A stretch of DNA of 20,213 nucleotides from an uncultured Candidatus Saccharibacteria bacterium (lineage in GTDB: Bacteria; Patescibacteriota; Saccharimonadia; Saccharimonadales; Saccharimonadaceae): NCBI GenBank assembly GCA_946187605.1, contig CAMHRH010000006.1:1-20213 (forward strand), given 5' to 3'. A program made the translations under genes and the position numbers. The notes under the pieces were generated by a model. That model was not told the DNA's origin. It saw nothing but the letters and a program-made list of their open reading frames with translations, and ran no database searches. How positions within the stretch are numbered: position 1 is the stretch's first letter; the number at the start of each line of letters is the position of its first letter. Positions 1 to 6,785 of this stretch are shown piece after piece.

Positions 1-2
1 TG

Positions 3-548
3 CCAAAAATACTAGAACTAGCCCCACTGAATGATGAAACGAATGTTTTATGGAACGAGTTGAAAAGTGTATTGAGCTATCTGCCATTCTTTGCCGCAGG
101 ATGTATTATTGCGCGATACGATTGGTTTAGCAAAATTAAGCAAAAGTTCGGCAATAATTACCTTTACTGCCTGCTTTCATTAGTCGCAATAATGATTTGT
201 ATCTGGCTACGTGGCCATTCTCCGAACTATTATGATTTAATTTTTTCCTTTGTAATCATATCAGCGTCTATTGTCTTATTGACCGCGCCGATATTAAAAT
301 ACCCGAAAAAGCTGCTAGTATTTATTGGCGGTCAAAGTACGAACATGTGGCTGCTCCATAGTTTCTTCTGTTATCATTGGATTCAAAGAATAATATTCAT
401 GCCTCAATATCCGGTTTTAATATTCTGCTTCTTGGTCGCAGTTAGTCTAGTGGCGGGGCTTATTTTGGACGCATTCTGGAAGATCATTGGTCGCATCTGG
501 TGTAAGATTAATATTAAAGAAAAACTGCAATATAAGCCGAATAACTAG
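3..548 (+). CDS. Acyltransferase family 3 membrane protein, C-terminal part (5' truncated)
   Basis: The frame is open from the left edge of the window to the TAG at 546-548, so the gene begins upstream. A TTG at 60 is only an internal codon; the residues before it (positions 3-59) read on smoothly. About 181 residues are visible. They hold four hydrophobic segments, in order YLPFFAAGCIIARY, a Leu/Ile/Cys-rich helix, a helix around LIFSFVIISASIVLL, and a last helix around VLIFCFLVAVSLVAGLIL. The stretch GGQSTNMWLLHSFFCYHWIQ resembles the late 'G-S-x-x-x-W-L-x-H-x-F' element of acyltransferase-3 (OafA/WecH-like) proteins, which O-acetylate cell-surface polysaccharides or glycolipids at the membrane. 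The tail is basic (KINIKEKLQYK). The substrate cannot be read from this fragment. The family call rests on topology and the one motif, so it is fair but not certain. Confidence 0.65.
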   Translation, partial: PKILELAPLNDETNVLWNELKSVLSYLPFFAAGCIIARYDWFSKIKQKFGNNYLYCLLSLVAIMICIWLRGHSPNYYDLIFSFVIISASIVLLTAPILKYPKKLLVFIGGQSTNMWLLHSFFCYHWIQRIIFMPQYPVLIFCFLVAVSLVAGLILDAFWKIIGRIWCKINIKEKLQYKPNN

Positions 549-587
549 CATTCTTGCGGCTGTTAGGTAATCTTTACGGCACTACAT

Positions 588-612
588 CGCACTCGAAATC
601 TGGTGCGCCTAT
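588..612 (+). terminator. Weak possible terminator after the acyltransferase
   Basis: A 5-bp stem, CGCAC (588-592) with GTGCG (603-607), has a 10-nt loop and is followed only by a broken pyrimidine stretch (cctatttctt). This is a poor intrinsic terminator, but it is the only hairpin I see between the acyltransferase and the proS promoter. Confidence 0.25.
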
Positions 613-657
613 TTCTTACCAATTAGCATCTTGTCGTATCTACACTTCAGAAAATAG

Positions 658-672
658 TGTTATACTATCAAT
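658..672 (+). promoter_or_regulatory. Extended -10 promoter of proS, predicting a leaderless mRNA
   Basis: TG at 658-659, one base, then TATACT at 661-666 forms an extended -10 element. The ATG of proS begins at 673, only 6 nt after the box, which is where the transcript itself is expected to start. There is no Shine-Dalgarno sequence. No convincing -35 at normal spacing is visible. Confidence 0.7.
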
Positions 673-1914
673 ATGAAAATTAGTCAAAACTTTACCAAAA
701 CCTCAAAGACCGCACCTGCAGATGAGCAGAGTGAAAGTGCGAAGCTACTTTTGCGCGCCGGTTATATCTACAAAGAAATGGCTGGAGTTTATGACTACTT
801 GCCGCTTGGTATGCGTACGCTTGAGAATATTATTCAGATTATCCGCGAAGAAATGAATGCGATTGGTGGGCAAGAGCTTCGTATGACGGCGTTGCAGCCA
901 AGAGACGTCTGGGAAGCTAGCGGTCGCTGGAGTGATGACGTAATGGATGTTTGGTTCAAAACGAAACTCAATGCTGGTGGCGAACTTGGCCTCGGCTGTA
1001 CGCACGAAGAACCGCTCACTCGACTGATGAAAAGTTATATTTCCAGCTACAAGGATTTGCCGGTTTACGCTTATCAGTTCCAGACGAAATTCCGCAACGA
1101 GCTTCGCGCCAAATCTGGCATTATGCGTACGCGTGAATTTATGATGAAGGACCTTTATAGCTTCAGCAAGAATCGCGAAGAGCATGATGAATTCTATGAA
1201 AAGTGCGCAGAGAGCTACAAAAAAATCTTTAATCGTCTTGGTATCGGCAACGATACCTTCCGTACCTTTGCAAGTGGCGGCGCTTTCAGTAAGTACTCCG
1301 ATGAATTCCAGACCTTAACTGACGTTGGCGAAGATATCATTTATCTCGATCGCGAAAAGGGCATCGCTGTTAATGAAGAGGTCTATACTGATGAGGTATT
1401 GAAAGAACTCGGTCTCGATAGGAATAAACTCGAGCAGCATAAGGCTGCTGAGGTTGGTAATATCTTTACGCTCGGTTACCGCTATTCCGAAGCACTCGAT
1501 CTTACTTATAACGACGAGGACGGCAACCGCCGGAAAGTCTTTATGGGCAGTTACGGTATTGGTCCTAGCCGCGTCATGGGCGTAATCGCAGAGAAGCTTA
1601 GCGACGAAAAAGGACTTGTTTGGCCGGAGGAAATTGCGCCATACAAGTATTATGTAGTCGGCATCGGCACGGAAGGCACGAAAGTCGCAAATGACTTGCA
1701 CGATAAAGCACCTGAACAAATTATATTAGACGACCGCGATAAGGCACGTATTGGCGAAAAGTTTGCCGACGCAGATTTGCTTGGCATCCCATATCGCGTC
1801 GTGATTAGCGATAAGACTCTCGCTGATAATGCGGTCGAGATTAAATCGCGCACTGAGGCGGATACAAAACTATTGCCATTAGAAGAATTTACTGCTAAAC
1901 TAGTGCAGAAATAA
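673..1914 (+). CDS. proS: Prolyl-tRNA synthetase (class II, without the editing insertion)
   Basis: It charges tRNA-Pro with proline using ATP, in the cytosol. Class II landmarks are present. Motif 2 begins near F140 (FRNE) and runs through MRTREFMMKDLYSF. The proline-site region reads FASGGAFSKYSDEFQTL. Motif 3 is GSYGIGPSR at 292-300 with the conserved Arg. The anticodon-binding domain follows, from about residue 325 to the end. At 413 aa it is about 150 residues shorter than typical bacterial ProRS (~570). The missing part is the INS cis-editing domain that normally lies between motifs 2 and 3, so this enzyme resembles the short alphaproteobacterial form. Mischarged Ala-tRNA-Pro would then need a trans-editing factor, not seen here. 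It starts on an ATG with no SD directly after a -10 box. greA follows after 42 nt in the same transcription unit. Confidence 0.95.
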   Translation: MKISQNFTKTSKTAPADEQSESAKLLLRAGYIYKEMAGVYDYLPLGMRTLENIIQIIREEMNAIGGQELRMTALQPRDVWEASGRWSDDVMDVWFKTKLNAGGELGLGCTHEEPLTRLMKSYISSYKDLPVYAYQFQTKFRNELRAKSGIMRTREFMMKDLYSFSKNREEHDEFYEKCAESYKKIFNRLGIGNDTFRTFASGGAFSKYSDEFQTLTDVGEDIIYLDREKGIAVNEEVYTDEVLKELGLDRNKLEQHKAAEVGNIFTLGYRYSEALDLTYNDEDGNRRKVFMGSYGIGPSRVMGVIAEKLSDEKGLVWPEEIAPYKYYVVGIGTEGTKVANDLHDKAPEQIILDDRDKARIGEKFADADLLGIPYRVVISDKTLADNAVEIKSRTEADTKLLPLEEFTAKLVQK

Positions 1915-1942
1915 CAGTAAGATTCCTATTTTTCTTGAGTGA

Positions 1943-1948
1943 GGAGGG
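1943..1948 (+). promoter_or_regulatory. Shine-Dalgarno of greA (decides the start)
   Basis: GGAGGG at 1943-1948 lies 8 nt before the ATG at 1957. It rules out an upstream in-frame start at 1939, which would put the SD inside the coding sequence. Confidence 0.8.
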
Positions 1949-1956
1949 ATATAAAA

Positions 1957-2403
1957 ATGGCAAAAACAGTTAATATTACCGCGGAAGGCCGCAAAGATTT
2001 AGAAAAAGAACTCGAAGAACTTAAAGCGCGCCGTCCTGAGATTGCTGAGAAAATCGCCACCGCTCGTTCATATGGCGACTTGAGCGAAAATGAAGATTAT
2101 TCTGCAGCTCGCGGCGAGCAAAAAGTCATCGAAGGCCGTATCCTTGAGATTGAAGACATTCTCCTCCATGCCAAGATTATCAAGGCGGGCAAGCGCGAAA
2201 AAGTCGCGATGGGTTCGACAATTACACTCGAGTCGAATGGTAAAGAAAATACATATACGCTAGTTGGCGCCGTTGAAGCTAACCCGCTTGAAGGCAAAAT
2301 TAGCGACGAATCGCCAATTGGCAAAGCAGTATTCGGAAAAAAAGTTGGTGAGGAAGTAAAGCTTCCGAACGGAAAGATATTTAAGGTTTCCGCAATTAAT
2401 TAA
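1957..2403 (+). CDS. greA: Transcription elongation factor GreA
   Basis: It enters the RNA polymerase secondary channel and stimulates cleavage of backtracked RNA 3' ends, rescuing stalled elongation complexes. The 148-aa product has the usual order: an N-terminal antiparallel coiled coil (about 1-75) whose tip carries GDLSENEDY, with D41 and E44 matching the acidic pair that holds the catalytic Mg in GreA, then a C-terminal FKBP-like domain (about 80-148) with SPIGKAVFGKKVGEEV. The start at 1957 gives the family N-terminus (MAKTVNITAEG) and correct SD spacing. It sits 42 nt after proS with no terminator between and is followed by an intrinsic terminator, so proS-greA is the likely transcription unit. 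Confidence 0.95.
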   Translation: MAKTVNITAEGRKDLEKELEELKARRPEIAEKIATARSYGDLSENEDYSAARGEQKVIEGRILEIEDILLHAKIIKAGKREKVAMGSTITLESNGKENTYTLVGAVEANPLEGKISDESPIGKAVFGKKVGEEVKLPNGKIFKVSAIN

Positions 2404-2431
2404 AGCACTCACCAAAGATATTTTAAAAATG

Positions 2432-2470
2432 CGCTAATATGGTTGGGAAAATTAGCGTGTTTTTGTTTTT
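2432..2470 (+). terminator. Intrinsic terminator of the proS-greA unit
   Basis: Stem CGCTAAT (2432-2438) pairs with ATTAGCG (2451-2457) around a 12-nt loop, followed by a U-rich tail (tgtttttgttttt). Confidence 0.8.
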
Positions 2471-2483
2471 AGAAAAAATAAAC

Positions 2484-2502
2484 ACCTCGTATATTTCGAG
2501 GT
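2484..2502. promoter_or_regulatory. Inverted repeat over a possible -10 box, upstream of the ABC exporter
   Basis: ACCTCG (2484-2489) and CGAGGT (2497-2502) form a perfect 6-bp inverted repeat around TATATTT. The spacer itself looks like a -10 (TATATT, 2490-2495). A transcript from it would start near 2502 and carry the SD AAGGA (2507-2511), 9 nt before the ATG at 2521. It could be a repressor operator or a short 5'-UTR hairpin. The sequence alone does not decide. Confidence 0.4.
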
Positions 2503-2520
2503 AACTAAGGAATTTAAAAA

Positions 2521-4323
2521 ATGTCAAAACAAATTTCAAAAAAAGAGCGTCGCAGAGTATCGCTGCGCACTCTGCACTATTACGGAATAGTGCTAAAAAA
2601 ATACAAACTATACACTTTTGGGACGCTCATTGCAACTCCGCTTGTTGTGCTTGCGCGTACTACGATTGTGCCATATATATTTGCAAACATGATCGACCAG
2701 ATATCAAACGGTCTAAGTAATGATCAGATTATCCCGGTGTTATTACCGCAGGCCATTGCGTTGATTGCGTGCCACGTCATAGGCTCGGCAATTATTGGCT
2801 GGCTGCGTGTATATTGGTGCTGGAAGATGGAACTAAGGGCGATGTATGACCTAGCAACAATGTGCTTCGATAAGGTCAGCGCACAGTCAATGCAATTCCA
2901 TTCGGACCGTTTTTCCGGCTCGCTCGTATCGCAGACAAATAAATTTATCGGCAGCTTCGAGCGTTTCTTTGACGTCATGACTTTTGATGTTCTATATCTA
3001 ATCTCGATGCTAGTTTCAATTATGATTGTGCTGTTTATGCGTGCGCCGTTGTTTGCGACGGGTCTAATTGTATTCATTATTCTCTACGTCCTATGCTCGG
3101 CATTAAGTTTCAAGAAAATCTCGCATCTTAGTCGCGAATGGGCCGAGGCTGAAAACAAACAGACTGGACAGCTGGCAGACTCTGTGTCAAACATATTGTC
3201 GGTCAAGTCATATGGCCGCGAGGCTCATGAGCGTCGTCGCTACGCCAACTTTAGTCGCGCTAGCATGAATGCCGGTATGGCGCAGATGCGCGCAACGATG
3301 AAGCGTGATTTGACTTTTAACTTTGTAAACGTCGGCATTGTCTCGATTATTGTTGTTTTCATGATGGTTGGTCGTCCGCTATTTGGTTTATCAATTTCGA
3401 CCTTAATCCTGATAGTGAACTACTCAATTTCAATCATGGGTGAGCTTTGGGATGTAAACAACATCTTCAAGGGCATCAACCGTGTGTTTGGCGATGCTTA
3501 TGAAATGACGCAAATTCTTGACACTAAAGACACGGTCGTCGATCGAAAAGGTGCGCATGAGTTGAAAGTTGACCGTGGAGAAATTAACTTCAAGAAAATT
3601 CTCTTCAAACATCATGACGCAAAAGAACCAATCTTTGCAGATTTTTCATTGAATATCAAGCCAGGTGAGCGAGTAGGCCTAGTGGGGATTTCCGGCTCCG
3701 GCAAAACTACCTTAACGAAATTGCTTTTGCGTTTTGCGGATGTCCAAGACGGCCAAATAACGATTGATAGTCAGGATATTTCAAAAGTCCAACAAGTATC
3801 GCTACGCGAAAGTATCGCATATGTGCCGCAAGAGACTGCGTTATTTCACCGTACGATCGCCGAGAACATTGCCTATGCAAGGCCGGATGCTACGCAGGCC
3901 GAGATTGAGCGTGCTGCAAAACTAGCGAATGCGCACGAGTTTATTTCGAGCTTGCCTGACGGATATCAGACGCTCGTTGGCGAACGCGGTATTAAACTTT
4001 CTGGTGGGCAACGTCAGCGTGTTGCTATTGCACGCGCAATCCTTAAAGATGCTCCAATTCTAGTCCTAGACGAGGCGACGTCGGCGCTCGATTCAGAGTC
4101 GGAAGCTCTCATTCAGGATGCCTTAGTGAAGCTAATGAAGGGCAGGACAAGTATTGTGGTTGCGCATCGTCTGTCAACAATCGCTAGCCTTGACCGCATC
4201 ATAGTATTAAAAGATGGGCAGATTGTCGAGCAGGGCTCGCATGCTGAACTGTTAAATAAAGGTGGCGCATATAGCAAGCTCTGGTCGCGTCAGTCGGGTG
4301 CTTTTATTGATAAAGCTGACTAG
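2521..4323 (+). CDS. ABC exporter half-transporter (fused membrane and ATPase domains)
   Basis: The 600-aa protein pairs an N-terminal type-I exporter membrane domain (about residues 25-335, several hydrophobic helices, e.g. around 150-195 and 270-305) with a C-terminal ATPase domain. The ATPase motifs are complete: Walker A GISGSGKTT (389-397), Q-loop YVPQET, signature LSGGQRQR (493-500), Walker B ILVLDE (513-518) and switch His549 (VAHR). It should work as a homodimer or with a partner in the plasma membrane, using ATP to export or flip a lipid, peptide or drug. The substrate cannot be inferred. No partner half-transporter is adjacent; the gene stands alone between the greA terminator and the lysS promoter. 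The start is supported by AAGGA 9 nt upstream. No clear terminator follows, so some read-through into lysS is possible. Confidence 0.92.
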   Translation: MSKQISKKERRRVSLRTLHYYGIVLKKYKLYTFGTLIATPLVVLARTTIVPYIFANMIDQISNGLSNDQIIPVLLPQAIALIACHVIGSAIIGWLRVYWCWKMELRAMYDLATMCFDKVSAQSMQFHSDRFSGSLVSQTNKFIGSFERFFDVMTFDVLYLISMLVSIMIVLFMRAPLFATGLIVFIILYVLCSALSFKKISHLSREWAEAENKQTGQLADSVSNILSVKSYGREAHERRRYANFSRASMNAGMAQMRATMKRDLTFNFVNVGIVSIIVVFMMVGRPLFGLSISTLILIVNYSISIMGELWDVNNIFKGINRVFGDAYEMTQILDTKDTVVDRKGAHELKVDRGEINFKKILFKHHDAKEPIFADFSLNIKPGERVGLVGISGSGKTTLTKLLLRFADVQDGQITIDSQDISKVQQVSLRESIAYVPQETALFHRTIAENIAYARPDATQAEIERAAKLANAHEFISSLPDGYQTLVGERGIKLSGGQRQRVAIARAILKDAPILVLDEATSALDSESEALIQDALVKLMKGRTSIVVAHRLSTIASLDRIIVLKDGQIVEQGSHAELLNKGGAYSKLWSRQSGAFIDKAD

Positions 4324-4349
4324 TCGAAAGATGAATAATCGAGTATTTA

Positions 4350-4367
4350 TGTTATAATATATACAGT
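4350..4367 (+). promoter_or_regulatory. Extended -10 promoter of lysS
   Basis: TG (4350-4351), one base, then a perfect TATAAT (4353-4358). The lysS ATG starts 9 nt after the box, so the 5' leader is predicted to be at most about 3 nt. No SD is present. Confidence 0.75.
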
Positions 4368-5801
4368 ATGGCTACTCTTAAAGATTTTCGCGATGAAAGA
4401 ATTCGCAAATTAAATGAGCTAAAAGAAGCTGGTATCGATCCATATCCAGCTCATTCGAATCGCAATACAAAAATTGGTGATATTGTCGGCAATTATGATG
4501 CGTTTTCCGACAAGGATGTATGTATTGCTGGTCGAATCATAAGTATTCGCAGCTTTGGTAAGCTCGCCTTCGTCGTCGTCGAAGATGATTCTGGTAAAAT
4601 CCAAGTCTTCCTAAAAGACGACGCTGCTAAGTTTACGAAGAAACTTGATACTGGCGATTTTCTCGAAGCTACTGGCAAAGTTGGCCAGACTAAGACTGGC
4701 GAAGTCTCTGTTTTCTGCGATATGCCGCGCTTACTGACTAAGGCTCTGCGTCCACTTCCTGGTCGCGATGGTTTTACGAATAAAGAAGAGCGCCTTCGTC
4801 GTCGCTACGTCGATATGGCGGTTAATCCGGAAGTGCGCGAACGTTTTGTGCGCCGCGCGAAGTTCTGGACTGCGACGCGCCAATTCCTAAATGACCACGG
4901 TTTCGTCGAAATAAATATTCCAGTACTCGAGCATACAACTGGCGGTGCGGATGCGAACCCGTTTGTTACTCATATGGATGCGCTTGATCAGGATTTCTAC
5001 CTGCGTATTTCGCACGAGTTACCACTCAAGAGATTGATTGGTGGCGGTTTTGAGCGTGTCTATGACATAGGGCCACGTTTTCGCAATGAAGGTATGGACG
5101 AAGAACATCTTCCGGAGCATATTGCGATGGAATCCTATGCTGCTTACCAAGATTATGAAGATGGCATGGATCTCTATGAGGAAATGATAAAATACGTCTG
5201 TAAAGAGACTTGGGGTACCTTACAATTTGAACATGACGGCATGCGGGTTGATCTTGACTGCAAATGGCCACGAATCAGCTATGCGGATATTTTGCACGAA
5301 AAATTCGATATCGATGTGTTTAATCCGGACTTGGATAAAATTAAGACGATTTTGCGTGAACATGGCGTAAAGTACGACGACTCTATGGGTGCTGGCCGTT
5401 TGCTTGATTATCTCTGGAAGATTATTCGCAAGGAATCTGCTGGTCCGTTCTGGTTAATTCATGAACCAGTTGAATTATCGCCGCTAGCCAAGAAGCATGA
5501 AGCCGATCCGCGTGTTACTGAGCGCTTCCATCCGGTAATATTTGGCACCGAGATGGGTAACGGATATTCTGAGCTTAATGATCCGCTCGACCAGCTAGAG
5601 CGTTTCGAGAAACAGCAAGCAATGCGCGACGCTGGTGATGACGAGGCGCAGATGCTCGACCGTGATTTCGTAGAAATGCTCGAGTACGGTATGCCGCCAA
5701 CTTGCGGCTGGGGTAATTCCGAGCGCAATTTCTGGTTGTTCGAAGGGGTTTCGGCGCGCGAGGGTGTACCATTTCCGCCAATGCGTCGCGAAGACAATTA
5801 G
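4368..5801 (+). CDS. lysS: Lysyl-tRNA synthetase (class II) with variant motif 3
   Basis: It attaches lysine to tRNA-Lys. The N-terminal OB-fold anticodon-binding domain covers about residues 50-130 (IAGRIISIRSFGKLAFVVVED). The catalytic core follows: EINIPVLEHTTGGADANPF (motif 1 region), then LPLKRLIGGGFERVYDIG leading into motif 2 at 238-241 (FRNE). Motif 3 is unusual. The family norm is GLGIGIDR-type, but here it reads GWGNSER (447-453) followed by NFWLFEGVSAREGVPFPPMR. The glycines and the invariant Arg (R453) are kept. The 'EEHLPEHIAMESY' segment after motif 2 also departs from the usual 'xxHNPEFTMxE'. The length (477 aa) is normal. I recall similar variants in other CPR lineages but cannot verify this here. 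It ends in a strong terminator. Confidence 0.93.
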   Translation: MATLKDFRDERIRKLNELKEAGIDPYPAHSNRNTKIGDIVGNYDAFSDKDVCIAGRIISIRSFGKLAFVVVEDDSGKIQVFLKDDAAKFTKKLDTGDFLEATGKVGQTKTGEVSVFCDMPRLLTKALRPLPGRDGFTNKEERLRRRYVDMAVNPEVRERFVRRAKFWTATRQFLNDHGFVEINIPVLEHTTGGADANPFVTHMDALDQDFYLRISHELPLKRLIGGGFERVYDIGPRFRNEGMDEEHLPEHIAMESYAAYQDYEDGMDLYEEMIKYVCKETWGTLQFEHDGMRVDLDCKWPRISYADILHEKFDIDVFNPDLDKIKTILREHGVKYDDSMGAGRLLDYLWKIIRKESAGPFWLIHEPVELSPLAKKHEADPRVTERFHPVIFGTEMGNGYSELNDPLDQLERFEKQQAMRDAGDDEAQMLDRDFVEMLEYGMPPTCGWGNSERNFWLFEGVSAREGVPFPPMRREDN

Positions 5802-5817
5802 ATAACATTTTCTAAAA

Positions 5818-5856
5818 AGTGCCAAGAATAACACAGTTATGCTTTGGCGCTTTTTT
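5818..5856 (+). terminator. Intrinsic terminator of lysS
   Basis: AGTGCCAA (5818-5825) pairs with TTGGCGCT (5844-5851), with one G-U pair. An inner stem ATAAC/GTTAT closes the loop, and a T-run follows to 5856. It begins 17 nt after the lysS stop codon. Confidence 0.88.
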
Positions 5857-5860
5857 GCAG

Positions 5861-5878
5861 TGTTCTAAACTTGGCGCT
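5861..5878 (+). promoter_or_regulatory. Weak extended -10-like element before dprA
   Basis: TG (5861-5862), one base, then TCTAAA (5864-5869) matches 4 of 6 -10 positions and lies 9 nt before the chosen ATG (5879), the same geometry as at lysS and leuS. Because the lysS terminator lies just upstream, dprA needs a promoter here. Confidence 0.35.
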
Positions 5879-6739
5879 ATGACATACTTTAAAACTACAA
5901 TAAATCAACCATTTTTAGAATGCCTCGAGTGTTGTGGTAAAAATAGCGAAGTCGGGATGCCTGTTGAAAAGCTCTGGTATTCTGGTGCTATACCTAGTTC
6001 AAGACCGCCTGTCGTCGCAATTGTTGGTGCGCGTCGTAGCACGGAATATGGCGAAGACATCGCGTATCGGGCGGCATATGAGCTTGCGAAGCGTGGGGTT
6101 ATAATCGTGAGCGGCATGGCCTACGGCATCGACTCATGCGCACATCGCGGCTGTCTGGACGCTGGCGGCACAACAATCGCTGTACTCGGGACGTCGATCG
6201 ATAAAATATATCCCCAGAGCAATCGTGAGCTTGCTGAACGGATTATCGAGAAGGGTGCGATTATTTCCGAATATGCACCAGGATTTCCGACCAAAGCATA
6301 CTGTTTCCAGGCTCGCAATCGCATCGTGTCGGGGCTAGCAGACGTGGTGCTAATTGTCGAAGCGTCAAAAAAGTCTGGTACGCAGGGCACGTTCGAATTT
6401 GCACTAAAGCAGGGTAAGGATGTTTTTGCCGTGCCTGGAGATATAACGCGGCCAATGTCGGCTGGAACGAATGAGATGTTAAAAGTTGCTAATCCATACA
6501 CGGATGTCTCGGATATTCTAATCTCGCTGGGGTTATACCCTGGATTAAATAATGAATTGCAACTGGACGGATTATCCGACATTGAGCGCAAGGTTTATCT
6601 CGCGATTCGCGAAAGTGGCGGTAACTATGAAACCGCAGCGAAGATTGTGGCAATTCCGGCAGAAGATTTTAGTCGCGCAGTAACAATGCTTGAGATGAAC
6701 GGATACTTGGATATGTCTGCTGACTGGACGAAAGTATAA
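5879..6739 (+). CDS. dprA: DNA processing protein DprA (competence, RecA loader)
   Basis: DprA binds incoming single-stranded DNA during natural transformation and loads RecA on it, in the cytosol. The Rossmann-like DprA domain is clear: VGARRSTEYG (G50-G58), SGMAYGIDSCAHRGCLDAGG, the 'AVLGTSIDKIYPQSN' strand, and FQARNRIVSG (143-152), followed by EASKKSGTQGTFEFALKQG and VFAVPGDI. A winged-helix-like C-terminus covers about 220-286. The N-terminal SAM-like domain of longer homologues is mostly absent (286 aa versus about 360). The frame can be extended to a GTG at 5819, but that start lies inside the lysS terminator hairpin, so I chose the ATG at 5879. No SD is visible. The gene ends 46 nt before ldh. 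Confidence 0.9.
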   Translation: MTYFKTTINQPFLECLECCGKNSEVGMPVEKLWYSGAIPSSRPPVVAIVGARRSTEYGEDIAYRAAYELAKRGVIIVSGMAYGIDSCAHRGCLDAGGTTIAVLGTSIDKIYPQSNRELAERIIEKGAIISEYAPGFPTKAYCFQARNRIVSGLADVVLIVEASKKSGTQGTFEFALKQGKDVFAVPGDITRPMSAGTNEMLKVANPYTDVSDILISLGLYPGLNNELQLDGLSDIERKVYLAIRESGGNYETAAKIVAIPAEDFSRAVTMLEMNGYLDMSADWTKV

Positions 6740-6745
6740 TGCTTA

Positions 6746-6754
6746 TGGTATAAT
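6746..6754 (+). promoter_or_regulatory. Extended -10 promoter of the LDH gene
   Basis: TG (6746-6747), one base, TATAAT (6749-6754). Transcription is expected to start near 6761. This gives a leader of about 25 nt that contains AAGGG (6770-6774) as SD, so this gene is leadered, unlike proS or lysS. Confidence 0.7.
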
Positions 6755-6785
6755 AAGCGCAGTTAAATAAAGGGCAAACATAAAA

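Noticed and set aside
549..672. Possible RNA gene in the gap before proS
   Set aside because: No tRNA-like fold, strong terminator or internal promoter; only a weak 5-bp hairpin and the proS promoter.
745..1185. Open frame of 146 codons on the minus strand inside proS
   Set aside because: It lies fully antisense to a well-supported synthetase, has no promoter or SD and no recognisable domain; it mirrors the codon pattern of proS.
1939..1956. Upstream start of greA at 1939
   Set aside because: It would put the SD inside the gene and add residues that GreA does not have; ATG 1957 starts the family sequence.
5026..5834. Several overlapping minus-strand frames inside lysS
   Set aside because: All are antisense shadows without start signals or domains.
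5819..5878. GTG start of dprA at 5819
   Set aside because: This codon is inside the lysS terminator hairpin, so the extra 20 residues would be read from a terminator; the ATG at 5879 is a better start.
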